DNA of 64,000 nt, from assembly GCA_000827205.1 (NCBI GenBank), contig KN832558.1:1483942-1547941 (forward strand), read 5' to 3'. Under the pieces are notes generated by a model, which was not told where the DNA came from, ran no database searches, and worked only from the letters and a program-made list of their open reading frames with translations. This stretch comes from Plicaturopsis crispa FD-325 SS-3 (Eukaryota > Basidiomycota > Agaricomycetes > Amylocorticiales > Amylocorticiaceae). Shown here piece by piece: positions 13,052-23,678 of this stretch (positions are counted from its first letter, which is position 1; the number at the start of each line of letters is the position of its first letter). The position numbers and the translations under genes were made by a program.

Positions 13052-13411
13052 TCATTTCGTTTCCTGCTTGGACGTCGGATACCGATAGACGTGGTGGGTC
13101 GTCTTTCGGCCGGACGCCCACGAGAAAAAATCCACTGTCAACCAGCCGCCCCTGGCTGTCGCAGTAGCGAGTGCCGCTCCTGATAGCTTGTTGATGTGGA
13201 AGCCAGTTTGCCTGGAGATGTGATTTCACTTGACCAATAAACCAGGCTGACAAGCGAGAGCGTACCTGGACCGAGCAAGCCAGACGTCGGGACCCCAACC
13301 CTGCTCGCGATGGTACTCGCGAATACACTCCATGGCCTCCGAGCGCATTGCCGAGCGCGACTGGTACACTCGTCCGAGTTCAACGACGAGACGCGAAGGT
13401 CGGAGTTGCAT
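13052..13411 (-). CDS. TIR-borne small protein, 101 residues (left copy)
   Basis: This is the mirror copy of the right-arm gene at 48243-48602, with an identical translation. Exon 1 encodes MQLRPSRLVVELGRVYQ and CIREYHREQGWGPDVWLARSR. A 54-bp GT-AG intron follows. Exon 2 encodes TGFHINKLSGAALATA, RGGWLTVDFFSWASGRK and THHVYRYPTSKQETK, then stops. The splice keeps frame exactly (306 coding bases). I do not recognise the family; the protein is small and basic, without a signal peptide or membrane segment. Presence in both arms plus a decayed third copy marks it as a resident gene of the transposon, possibly a regulator or end-binding factor, which is inference. Confidence 0.55.
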
Positions 13412-14300
13412 GTTGCGGTGTATTTACTGCTGAAAGCGTGAACTGCGACGAGGTTACTGCCTGGGAGCGTGAACGGAGAAGACAAGGAGCGTACGCGTGA
13501 CAAATAAGCGCCGTAGGAGTGCGTCAGTTGCGAAACGAGATTCGATCGGAGCCTTCGAGTTGTTCACGCGCGAGAGTGAACGTCAATGTGGGTGCTGTGG
13601 TTGAACGAAGCGTCCGCTGAGCACGAGTGCTGACGGTTGAAGTAAAGTCGAATCACGGAAAGAGCGACAAGACCTCCGCGATGTTTCGCGTCGCGTCGTA
13701 TTGGCATCGCGTGGCCAAACAAAATATTTGGGAGAGCCGCTCCGTGTTTTCGACACGCTGAAGGCTGACACCCCGACCGTTTTCAGATATTTCGATGATT
13801 ATCGAGTATTCCGACCGTTTTCGACGAGACTGCCTTGTCCTGCCGCCGACGCGCTTGCTGTGCGCGGTGTCCACAGAGCTTTCATCGACTTCAACCATTG
13901 TTTTCAGACCGTTTGACCGTTGAAACGTGGGGTATGATTGCCTTTTTCGCATCGTTTCTCTCTCTTTTTTGAACTGTTTTCTTTGGGGTGTATTTTGTCC
14001 TAGGTTATAGTACTACAAAATAACTGTGCGAGCCTTCAGTTCACGTATTTGGGAGAACAAGCAGCTTGTGGCTTACATGCGAAATCCCTTGTGTTGAGAA
14101 GCACTCTATGCCCAGTAACGCCGCACAACGAATCAGCGTCACATCGTGTCTATGCGGACGCAAGCGCGGCGCACACCAGCAGCCATTCTGTTAAGTGCGC
14201 GGTCTAGGTCGGGTTCAGCGCGTTCCTTGGAAATGCAGACGCCAGTGCACAGCACGACATTTTCTGCGCGACGGCGGTGTGCACACCTCCTTGACGTCGT

Positions 14301-14933
14301 TTAGTCAGACTGATCCCTGATCTCCAGAACATTCGGAGCTGAAAAACATATGAAGATGATTAGTATATGCCCGGATTTACGGTCGCAACGGAAGATGACA
14401 GTACCGCGAAATATGTCATACACTTGCGCTCGGTAGTGTTGAATCGATGCTAGGAAGCGTGAGTGTTCAGACTGGAAGATGGGCACTCGTGAGCCATGCG
14501 AGGGCGACCACTCCGAGCGGTTGAAGGTGCCCAAAGTGACCAGGGAGCTTTTCGTTCGTCCAAACCGTTTTGCAATTGCCTCAACCGACTGCTCGAATTG
14601 TTGATTGGTGTTATGTGTGAGACCTGATCAGCCACAGACGACCGGGGATCGGTCTCTGTGACACGGCAGAGAGTACCTATGAACCGTCTATGAGCGTTTG
14701 AACCCACCAAAACAGAACGGACTTACCGTCGCGAACGGTGTTGTCCCTCTGCCTGACGAGGCATCAATTCCGTCAATTCCCAAGTACGAACTGGAGACGA
14801 AAGCCAGTAGGTTGAAACTACGGATGATCGTGGATAGAGATGAGCATATCATGCAACAGCTAAAGCTTTCGTGCTGAGTGGATAAGCACAGGATAAACAG
14901 TAAGTACCAGGGGTATTCTCGGATGTCGGTCAT
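14301..14933 (-). CDS. TIR-borne hydrophobic small ORF (left copy)
   Basis: This mirrors 46721-47353 and translates identically. The first exon begins MTDIREYPWYLLFILCLS and is rich in hydrophobic and Ser residues, followed by a good GTAAGT...TAG intron. The downstream exon structure is ambiguous: two reading frames stay open, ending at positions mirrored by 47204 or 47353. No family is recognised. Two identical copies mean that an open frame here is weak evidence of coding, so this is tentative. Confidence 0.3.
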
Positions 14934-14986
14934 CGGGTGCGTCTAGGACAGGAATCCGTCGACTTCCCTTGCCGTCTCATCGCTTC

Positions 14987-15097
14987 ATCGCTTGCCTGGC
15001 CGCTCGAAATCGCTTGCCTGGCCCCATCGCTTGCCTGGCCCCATCGCTTGCCTGGCCCCTTCGCTTGCCTGGCCCTGTCGCTTGCCTGGCCCTGTTT
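14987..15097 (+). repeat. 17-bp minisatellite at inner edge of left TIR
   Basis: Six units of CGCTTGCCTGGCCCCAT, with variant last bases, run head to tail. Five units lie inverted at the inner edge of the right TIR. The homology between the arms ends within this array. Confidence 0.85.
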
Positions 15098-15100
15098 AGC

Positions 15101-16022
15101 ATGGCCCATCTACTGTGTAAATTCTGTCAAAGCCGGTATCTACAGGGGGAGGACATATGTAAGACGCCATGCAGTGAGTCCCTTCCTCTGGTTGCACATC
15201 TTTTTGTTGCGAGTGCTAAGATCTTTGTAGACCATATGTTCCATCCTGCTTGTGTGAAGAGACAGCTAGACGCCGTCTCCAGCACCGCTCCAGCCCTTTG
15301 CCCCCAATGCGCTTCCCCCATTTCAAGAGACACGCCGTTGACCCGTATTTTTCTTTCTTTCGATGAAGACAATACCGACCGTGATATGCTACAGTCCGTA
15401 GAAAGGTGTGGCGATAGCATTCACGTCTGTTTCTTGATCGGCTCATCTAGATCATATATCACAGTGCCGTTCTTTCCTCAAAGGCTGTCCACGATTCACG
15501 CCGCCGCCGGCTGCAAGCAATGAACCGGCGTATCGCTAGCCTGGAGACTCAAAACGAAAAGGACGAGGAAACAATCACTCAACTGTTCAGCCTGTCTGCC
15601 GAACGCGATCAGACGGCTGCCCAACTGCTGAAGGATATTGCTGATGCGGAGCAAGCTCAGGCGACCTTGAGTAGAACCGAGGCAGCCTTGCGGCAAGAAC
15701 TGTCGCAAGCCATCAAGGAGGTGCGCTCTGAAACCGCTTATTTTTTTCGCTACGTTTAATTCAGAGGTTCCATGCAGCGCGACGAAGTCTCTCTGGACTT
15801 GTAGTACTGTGGTTGTGCCGTGTTGGAACCGCATATCTGAAATATACGCTATTGCATGGTCATCGCATTGTAAGCCGATTTGAGATTGAAAAATCATTGT
15901 ATCTCATTACTATTGATAATGTGACTGCCTTTGGACTCGTTAGAGCACCCGGATGTCCCTTTGCCCGTACCATACACCTTATCCCTAACAACCTACGGCC
16001 TCAAGAATGCCAGAGGAATTGA
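15101..16022 (+). CDS. RING-H2 finger protein with coiled coil (cargo)
   Basis: The start codon lies 10 bases inside the left TIR. Exon 1 encodes MAHLLCKFCQSRYLQGEDIC and KTPC. A short intron follows, then DHMFHPACVKRQL and CPQCASPISRDTPLTRIFL. The metal ligands read C-x2-C...C-x-H-x2-H-x2-C...C-x2-C, a RING-H2 pattern expected of an E3 ubiquitin ligase. After a second intron (GTAGAA donor near 15397), SLETQNEKDEETITQL onward is a long charged, Leu-periodic coiled coil. The layout recalls TRAIP-like proteins. The C-terminus is uncertain: the last exon may read through to 16022 or stop near 15804 in another phase. It converges on a second RING/coiled-coil gene. Confidence 0.65.
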
Positions 16023-16639
16023 AGGGCGGCACCGTATTCCTCTTCTCAGTGCAGCTCACGTGAATGCAAGGCTAGAACTATGCAAATGCTCTCTCCCAAC
16101 CGATGCTCTGCTGCCCAGGGTAGCGGGAGGAGTATCAAATCGCAGGGCGAGGGTTCACTTCATACTGGTTCCACGTTCAAATCTCATTTGTTTTCCCGTC
16201 CATTTTACGACGCTGTTAATCACTGGGCCGGTCAACTATCCTACTCCACGTCGACGAACTCAATTCACCGTTTTTTCTACACCGCGTTGAACCGTGCAGA
16301 CAACATACTTCTGCCGACAGAGGACAGGCTTGAATCATGTCAGCATCCCTGAGATACTCATTCATCGCCAATCAGTCTCCGTGTAGTCTTGCGTACTACC
16401 AAACTGTCTTTACTGTTAAACGTTAAACGCTGATTAATATTCATCATTGTACGAAACAAAATTCACTAGCAACATGTCTCAAACCCAACGCTTGCCCCAG
16501 TGGAATTCCGGGAAAATACACATCTGTACCGCTAAATTCGAGTGTCAAATCCCTGTAGTGTACTATTAGACGATACTTGCAGCGTCCCATGAGGATTTTT
16601 CGTAGCGTAGGAGGAGGAGAACACGCACTTTCAACTGAT
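16023..16639. other. Spacer between convergent RING genes
   Basis: The spacer between the two convergent RING genes contains short open frames only, with no conserved motif, repeat or RNA gene visible. Confidence 0.4.
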
Positions 16640-17763
16640 TTAGGCTGTCGATGAAGAACTTGTATCCGAATCGGACCTCTGCATATCTTTGAGGACATGC
16701 GTCTGTAATAATCAGTCAGCCATCGACCATATATAGAAGGAGCAGGAAGAGAAAAACTAACCCAGAGCTTGACTTCCTGTATCTGCTTTTGAAGCTCTCC
16801 TACCGAGTCCGTCCTTCTCTTTATATCGTCGCGCAGGGTTTCGAGGGTCTGACGGCAGGATGCTACCGCCTCCATTCTCTTGAACTGCTTCCCCTGAACG
16901 CGATTGAGGGCTATGGTTTGCGTCGAGACCTTTTTCTCGATCTTAATGAGGTCCTGGGCACGCTTCTTGATTTCGCGCTGTATCTTGAGCGTCTCGGAGT
17001 GTACATCGTGCTTGATTCTATCGACATGAAGATGATTAGCCTTAGAAGCCGGGGAAAACAATTCATACTCGCCGGTCAATACACGACGCGACACCTTTGT
17101 CATCCTCAGGTTGATAGTGCCAGATGTCGAGAGGAGTAGACACTACAGGTCGAGGTATCTCGCATTTGTATGGGCAGTTTTGAACCTTGCCTAAGCAGCG
17201 GCGGCACAGGACATGTCCTGAGAGCTGTGGTCTCAGAACGCGCTCGTCTTTTTAGCGCAAGAGAATGGACATACCACAGGCCAAAGTCTTTGGAGCAAGC
17301 CCTCTGGGACCTTCCTTAAATACATCCAGGCAAACAGGGCACCGAGGGAACATGAATATCCGAGCGCCACTACAGCAGGTGAGCAAGTAAGTGAGCAAGA
17401 AAGAGATAGAAATCCGCCAGGATTGACTACCGTGGTGGCTCGAGGTGCCCGGTGCCCGATTCTCCTTTGTCTTGACTTGCCATGTGTTCCAACTCGGCCT
17501 CGAGGGCATGCCAATACAAGCTCCTGCTGAGAGATAACAGATTTTCAGCGTATATCATACTAGCATGGTTCCACAGACAATTGATTGATAAACCAGAATA
17601 CAGAAGGCAGCTAATTCGACCCATGACTTATCTGTGACTTACTCGTGTAGTGCGAAGGAATACATCTAGCCATTTGTGCAAATAAAATCTCCGCATTCAT
17701 GTCGAGAAAGAAGGCGGCTGGATCCTGAGCTCGAGGAGGAGTAGACGATGGTTGCTTGTCCAT
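16640..17763 (-). CDS. RING (C3HC4) finger protein with coiled coil (cargo)
   Basis: The start at 17763 encodes MDKQPSSTPPRAQDPAAFFL. Later exons give the RING domain: FPRCPVCLDVFKEGP, LACG, then after an intron HVLCRRCLGKVQNCPYKC. The ligand order is C-x2-C...C-x-H-x2-C-x2-C...C-x3-C, so the last pair is spaced by three residues rather than the usual two. From about 17100, RIKHDVHSETLKIQREIKKR and onward form a coiled coil of about 100 residues. After an intron ending near 16700 the C-terminal exon encodes THVLKDMQRSDSDTSSSSTA and stops at 16640-16642. It is likely an E3 ubiquitin ligase with a dimerising coiled coil. The neighbouring RING gene has the same plan, which may mean an old duplication. 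Confidence 0.75.
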
Positions 17764-17894
17764 TTCTGTTACCTGTATTAGCCCTAATCACTTCACACTA
17801 CGTCTAATTTGCGGCGTACAGATAGACACTGGAGATACTATCTGTCCGTCAATAATTCCTAGCATTCGATACAGTGAGAACGCACTGTTGAGCA

Positions 17895-19589
17895 TCATGC
17901 GGCCGCCCCGTGGGGCGAAAGTTGCTGAAATACCCCACCCTTGATGTACGACAAGATTTCTTTCCATCGTCTGTCGAACTCGCGCATTCCCTCTTCCGAT
18001 ACGTTTGAGCGAAGGTGCATGTCTCCTTCCTGCCGTACGTCTCCCCACGCCCAAAGTTCGGCGACATTGGGCATCAAACGCGACAGCGAAACCGCAACAG
18101 CGAGTGTATTGCTGCTCACGGGTGAATTCCCGAGGCAGAGAGAAACGAGTGAAGTGTTTGGTACGATGTCCCAAGGCGGAGAGAGCACGGTTTCGACATC
18201 CAAGAGGTCGACGACGAGTCCGAGGGCAGACAGAGTCGGACAGTGCCGAGCTAGGGCAGCTAGTCCCAGGAGCGTAATACGCGAGGGTATGACCCACCCA
18301 TACGCAGGGGCCAGGGCAAATTCGTTGAGCAACGGCCACGAGATAGCCATCCTCTCCAGATCAGCGTCTTCTATATCATATCCATACACAACGTCGCATC
18401 GAAATACCCGCAGGCCATGGAAGGAGAGCAGCGGGCGTAGAGCCCTGAAATTCAAGATCGTGCATTGATCCTGAGGCGGTGCAGGAGCTCCGATGTCCGA
18501 GCCTTCCCATACTTCAATATTGATCCTAGAAGGCGCTGCATGACTACAGCGCCGTCCAAGTACCTCGAAGAACGCAGCCCATTCTGCTCCCGAGCCGTTC
18601 GAGTCTTCGGTGATCGTGTTAATGCATATGTCTCCGAGGTACTCCATGCTAGCGAAGTCGACGAGTTGCGAAAGATCGGCGATTTGTTCGAGGACAACAT
18701 CGATGGAAGTGAGCGACTGAAATTGTAGGACGGGTGTGTTCGTTTCCGCAAACGAGGACAGCAGGTGGGAGTAACGGGCAGTTTCGGGCCATTCGAAATC
18801 AAATTCGAGGTCAAGATGGCGAAGGGAGGGAAGTGTTGAGATGGCAATCAATCCGTCGAATGTGATGCACCCACAGTAGAGGTGCGTCAGTGTCAACCAC
18901 CCACGGCGGATGGCAGTGGAACTGGGCCCATCGATCCGACAAAAAGGAATCATGAGCTCGGAGAGACCTGGGCAACGATCCGCCATAGCATGCAGAAGCA
19001 TAGAGTCCATCGCGAATTCAAACGAGAGTCGTTTTAAAGAAGGTCCCATAAAGAGAAGGATAAAGGAGGATAGTGGATGGATTGAGAAGGACGTGGCTGA
19101 CGTATGCCTGTTATGTCCAACTTCTAGAGTCCGTAGATGGCTCATAAGGGGAAATACCTCCGGAATGCCCAATAGAGTCTGCAGGGATTCTTCATCGAAC
19201 GGCTGAATCACTGACATGCCCTGCAAGACGAGCGTCCTGACGCGGTCGGCGTAGGTTTTCAGTCTTTTCCAAGCATCCGACGAGATAGTCGCCCCGCTGA
19301 GGCTCTGCCAGTTACGTATGAGCAGACCGTATCTTGAAGTAGCCTGATCACATACCATAGTCCCCTCGTCAGCTTCATCTTCGTACCATTCTTCCCAAAT
19401 GTCGGGGCCCAAAGTCTTTAAAAGTGGCTTCAAACTATCTTGAGTGTGCCATAGAAGATCTAAAGCAGGGTCTTCGAACGCCTTGCACACCGTGGCGAGA
19501 CGGCCCAAATCGCGACTACCTCCGTCCGGTCGCTGGACGTAGAAAAATATGACATCGAGGATATCGATGATGCGTAGGCAAGGATGCAT
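17895..19589 (-). CDS. F-box-type LRR protein (cargo)
   Basis: This is a single uninterrupted frame of 564 codons. The N-terminus MHPCLRIIDILDVIFFYVQ followed by LATVCKAFEDPALDLLWH is the F-box-like opening typical of the large agaricomycete F-box/LRR family. The rest carries irregular leucine-rich repeats, for example LRTLEVGHNRH, LKRLSFEFAMD, LTHLYCGCITFDGL and LRHLDLEFDFEW. Such proteins act as substrate receptors of SCF ubiquitin ligases through Skp1 binding; the target is unknown. The lack of introns is usual for this family. It lies just upstream of, and in the same direction as, the second RING gene. Confidence 0.8.
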   Translation of the reverse strand: MHPCLRIIDILDVIFFYVQRPDGGSRDLGRLATVCKAFEDPALDLLWHTQDSLKPLLKTLGPDIWEEWYEDEADEGTMVCDQATSRYGLLIRNWQSLSGATISSDAWKRLKTYADRVRTLVLQGMSVIQPFDEESLQTLLGIPEVFPLMSHLRTLEVGHNRHTSATSFSIHPLSSFILLFMGPSLKRLSFEFAMDSMLLHAMADRCPGLSELMIPFCRIDGPSSTAIRRGWLTLTHLYCGCITFDGLIAISTLPSLRHLDLEFDFEWPETARYSHLLSSFAETNTPVLQFQSLTSIDVVLEQIADLSQLVDFASMEYLGDICINTITEDSNGSGAEWAAFFEVLGRRCSHAAPSRINIEVWEGSDIGAPAPPQDQCTILNFRALRPLLSFHGLRVFRCDVVYGYDIEDADLERMAISWPLLNEFALAPAYGWVIPSRITLLGLAALARHCPTLSALGLVVDLLDVETVLSPPWDIVPNTSLVSLCLGNSPVSSNTLAVAVSLSRLMPNVAELWAWGDVRQEGDMHLRSNVSEEGMREFDRRWKEILSYIKGGVFQQLSPHGAAA

Positions 19590-20063
19590 TGGTACAGCAC
19601 TAGAGGTCTAAGGTGTAAGCTTTACGGGAGGACGCATCAAAAGAGTATCTTACCAGTATCTGATCTAAATATGGGATATCCAGACATTCAGCGAGGTATT
19701 TGTGAGTACGAGCAGGAGGAGGAGGAGGTGTAAGGTGGCAGGCAAGTCACCGCAGAGAGCATAATCGCGGAAGTTGAATTTGGGATCGGACGACACGGTC
19801 GACGTCGCGGACCGTCGACCATGATCAGGCTTTTTCAAATCTGAGCGCTAGCGCTCGCCATCCCTTGCCCTTGCCCAATTGCGAGCTCAAGCATCGCTTG
19901 CGCATTTATCCCATACCTCATTCGCCGCCGAGCGTTTCATCCCACCCTCAGACGGCTTCCTGTTTTTGTCCTCTGTCTCGAGGCATTCACGGAATCTCGA
20001 GAGAATACATAAATTATACGCTACGGAGCCGCGATCTGCCTTGGATCTGCCCGTAAGTCTAGC
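19590..20063. other. Spacer
   Basis: The divergent spacer between the F-box gene and the next gene includes a short palindrome around GGTCGACGTCGCGGACCG near 19800 and a run GCGCTAGCGC near 19850. Nothing else is recognisable. Confidence 0.4.
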
Positions 20064-21180
20064 AATGCCCTCCCAGGACAGCGCCCCGTCATTCGATCTG
20101 GAGGAGACCCTCGCCCAATTGATATGCAGCGCCTACGAGCACGTTGGTTCTTGGGGTGCCATTCCAGTAGTGTCTGTTGAAGTAGAGTGGAACTCGGTAT
20201 GGATCTCGCGTGACAATTTGGTGGACTTGTACGTATCGTTGCATCTCATTTCTTGCCAATCACATTTCAAGTATGTGGACAGGTCACAGGCTCAGTCAAG
20301 TTCCGAATCGACGGGTCAGGCTCACGAGTGAACCCTGCTCGACTTGCATGATTGTCTTCAATTCCTCGCCTAGGACCACTCGCCGCTCGATGCGGCGGTG
20401 AACTTCAACCTCGTCCCAGTGACATGCAGTGCCTGCGAACACGGAAGTGCGGGTCTTTCTCTGAGGCAGTTTTCCGTGACTGACGAGCGGACCTTGCTCG
20501 AGGCCCTCCCTTCTCCTCAAGCTCACGATGTCCTGTCGGGTCAGGAATGTACATTCTATGGGCCTCCCGCCCTTCCTGGAACCATGTTCGACGCTCTGAG
20601 GCTCACGGCGAAGCATGCGCTGCGCTTTAGACGTTGTCTGCAGGCATTTACAGGCCACCTACACACCTCCTGCGTTGCGAACTCGCAACTCGCCTTCTAT
20701 CCGACCCTAGGTACAGCTATACCTGTCGCCCAGGAGTACGCTGTGTGGCCGTTTAATCCGGCGGAGAGCCTCTGTCATGCGATATGCAATGCTTCCGAGT
20801 GTGACAATGCTAGGAATCATGCTCTAGGGATGTCTTTCGAACAATTGGAGTCGAAATCGGGACGGACACCCATCCTAGGTCATGAGTTCTTGGTGAACCT
20901 GTACGTATCGTTGCCGTTTCTCACTTCTGGCGATATGCATCTCACCTGCGTTGACAGATTCCACTCAGGTTCTGATTCGACGGGCCTTAGCCCGAGGCAG
21001 CCTTCCGTGACGGACGGGTTGTCCTTGTTGAGATTCCCCCCTTGTTTCAAGCTCGTCATATCTTGTGCGGTCGAGGATGCACATCATCTCGGCTTGCCAC
21101 CACTCCCTACCCCAAGCACGACGAGCTCCAGCACGCACAAGCCTCTTCAGTCCATCACACGCGCAATCCTGTCGTTGTAG
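20064..21180 (+). CDS. Unrecognised protein with internal duplication (cargo, tentative)
   Basis: An exon starting MPSQDSAPSFDLEETLAQL leads to a GTACGTATCGTTGC donor near 20228. A long frame from about 20398 to 21180 (260 codons) follows. The same donor sequence and its surroundings recur near 20898, and SLRQFSVTDERTLLEAL is echoed by SPRQPSVTDGLSLLRF. The locus therefore contains two diverged tandem copies of a unit of about 600 bases. The splice pattern joining the pieces could not be fixed, and one plausible splice leads to an early stop at 20331. No family is recognised. It may be a duplicated gene or partly decayed. Confidence 0.3.
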
Positions 21181-22387
21181 TCGAGGAATCCGAGGCAGTG
21201 ATCATCTCCGAAGGCAGGTTTGAAGCAGTTGAGGGGGCGGGCGCGTGCACTGCGTGTGCTATCCTGACATGCAATGCGCTAGGTGTACTGGAGCCATTTC
21301 TAGCGATTCCGACCCACTAGTGATGTGTTGCGGCGCTGCGTGGCGGTGTAGGCGTTATCTTGTTATCATCATGAATTTTTCCTTGTCATACTCGCATTGC
21401 AGCCTTTAGTACGCGGATTCCTAACCTTCGACGAGTGCGGGCAACTTGATGCTCCCCACAGCTATCGAATGACATGTGGGCGTTTGAACCATCAACGATA
21501 TTCGGGGGGACGCAGGAGTCAAGTATACGGTCGCGACATAAATCTCAAGTCTAGACAAATTTACTGTCCGTACACGTATCTATTCAAGTGCCCTTGGTCT
21601 ACAATTAAATAACGCAAACGACCGCGAGTAGCAGCTGGCTGCTGCAGGACTCCGAGCGCCGAGCCTCTCACAGTCTCTCCATATCGCGCGGCTGTAGATT
21701 TCGGCTCCCGGACGCGGTATCCGAAGGCCTGCTATTTTTTGTTCTGTACCTCGACCTTATACTACTGTAAGCGCTTAAGCTCGCCTCGCCCTCGCTGGAA
21801 GCTTCAGTGCTAGCGATATGCACTCTGCACTCAGTCTTGTTAGTGTTACAGCCGAGTGTGCCTACAAGATCGATACATTCTGCTGCGTGAGTACTGGTTG
21901 TATCATTTATGATCTTCTTACCTGAATGTCTGATAGAGGATAGTCCCCGTTGGACTCCACGTCTTCGTCCTGTATCTTTCAGCTCTCGAAAACGTCCTGA
22001 GCAACAAACGAAGCTCGGGGATCGAAGATGCTGCTCACCAGTTCGAGGCGCAGTCGAGTCTGTACGGAATACTACCGGATTTGCGTCTCCTTCCGTCTTA
22101 CACCTACAGCATGAAGATGATTTTTTCTCGCACATCTGAATCCTGTTCTGTCTCGACGCCCCGCCATACATCAATTTGCTCTGCTTTCGGGATGGATAGG
22201 TTTGCACCACTGAGCTCGACATATCACCTCCTCAATTGACGGCGGCTCCGAGTTCAAGTCCGAGTTTCATGGCTCGCGTGGCATTTCTGCCTTGCGGCGC
22301 CCCTACGCTGCTCGCGCGATCGGACAAACGCTCTCACTTTCCATTGTCGATAACTCTGACCTCAAGCTCCTCACCCTACTGAATAAT
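21181..22387. other. Spacer without a convincing gene
   Basis: A 184-codon minus-strand frame at 21668-22222 has a Ser/Arg/Thr-rich, low-information translation and no supporting splice sites or motif. I do not call it a gene. No repeats were seen. Confidence 0.35.
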
Positions 22388-23678
22388 GACCCACGTCTTT
22401 GACAGGATACCGCCCTTGAATTCACCGCGTCGACTGCGCAGTGACGCAGAACGCGAACTCACCCAGTTGGTAAGTCTCATTCATTGCCTGTCTTTGTCTG
22501 CGCGAAATTGACGCGAGACTTGAACAAAGCCGTTCCTTGTGAGTGTTCAAATATTCAACAGTGTACACCAAGCCGGGATTGATTGACACATGCGTGATTC
22601 TTACAGAATGCCGTCGTCATTCGCACGCCAGACGGCCTGAAGAGGCTAGGGAAACTATTCGAGAAAAGTCCAGCCCATGCCGACCACATCGTCTGGTTGA
22701 CGTTCAGGTTCTCCGCGTGCAGTCACCCCAATCGAGCCATTATACGCCAGGTCCTCGAGCGCTGCGTCAATCTAGAAGTCCTCAGCATCACTGTCCCATC
22801 CAAACTCAACACATCATTCTTCGGCCCCATTACGTTCCCAAGGCTTACTACTCTCGAGACGAATATATCTCACACCGACGTCGCTCAGTTCATCCGCCAG
22901 AATCCTCTTTTACACACTGTTACGCTTGGTGCATGCGACAGTGAGGTTCCGGCCATATGTCCTTTGAAACAGGTTCCCTGCGGGCACTTGCAGACGCTTT
23001 CTTGCCCACTGGCCTGCGCTCCTCCGTTCATCGGACCAATGCCACTCCATACACTGACAGCTCGTCGCTACGATCAGTTCTACGACTTGCCTACTCTAGC
23101 TGGCTCGGTGTCCTTTGTCCTTCAAAGTCTTCCCGCTGGCTGTTGGCAGACGCTTACGACCCTTTCCCTCGATCTCCATCCAAGGGATTACGATATCCTG
23201 TTCCGTGTCTTCCTAGCGACTCCCAACATTCGCAACCTCAAACTGACGGAGTCGCAGCCCGTAGAAGACCAGGTATGTACCTTACGCCCTTACCCAGCAT
23301 GCCTCGACTCACCGATCACTGCAGAGAGAGACGTTGCGTAGGGCGTGGAATAACAGAAGATTATGGGCAACAGAAATATCGCAGCTCAGATTCTTGACTA
23401 TGATACGGCTACGGACCAAGGTCAACCTGGTGGCTCAGGCGGGGAACCGCGTCCACGAGGGGCAAATGGTTAAAGCTTGGAGCCATATCCAGGCACCCGG
23501 CCACGTCACCATACCGCATCCGACTTTGCGAGAGATAACAGTCTGGTACCTTGCTGTCGGTAGCAAGGGAGTTTTGAGTACATGGACGAAACGCGGAGGT
23601 GGATGGCTACGGACGGGACACACCTTCGTATCTCTGTCCTCGGGCGACGAAATAAACGGCTACGGTTTCTTTGATTGA
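22388..23678 (+). CDS. LRR-like / F-box-related protein (cargo)
   Basis: The gene begins MTHVFDRIPPLNSPRRLRSD. After one or two introns it continues from NAVVIRTPDGLKRLGKLFEK, then leucine-rich segments: LERCVNLEVLSITVP, FPRLTTLETNISH, LLHTVTLGACDSE, LQTLSCPLACAPP, LTTLSLDLHPRDYD and IRNLKLTESQPVED. A 50-bp intron follows, and the last exon gives LRRAWNNRRLWATEISQLRF and finishes NGYGFFD before a TGA at 23676-23678. The repeat pattern is that of basidiomycete F-box/LRR proteins, although a clear F-box helix set is not visible at the short N-terminus. It is probably another substrate-recognition type protein, which is inference. It is separate in sequence from the 564-residue F-box gene. Confidence 0.6.

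Larger units (their letters stand above)
9464..15090 (+). repeat. Left terminal inverted repeat (5.6 kb)
   Basis: This arm is the reverse complement of 46581-50703. The inner part, 12582-15073, aligns to 46581-49072 without a gap: paired coordinates sum to 61654 throughout, and all open frames compared translate identically. The outer 1.2 kb (9464-10655) matches 49455-50703 with many substitutions and small indels, apart from a near-identical last ~100 bp. Between these, 10656-12581 is present only in this arm. The inner limit is a 17-bp minisatellite with one more unit than in the right arm. Confidence 0.9.

Noticed and set aside
21668-22222. 184-codon minus-strand frame
   Set aside because: Low-information translation without motif, splice or context support.
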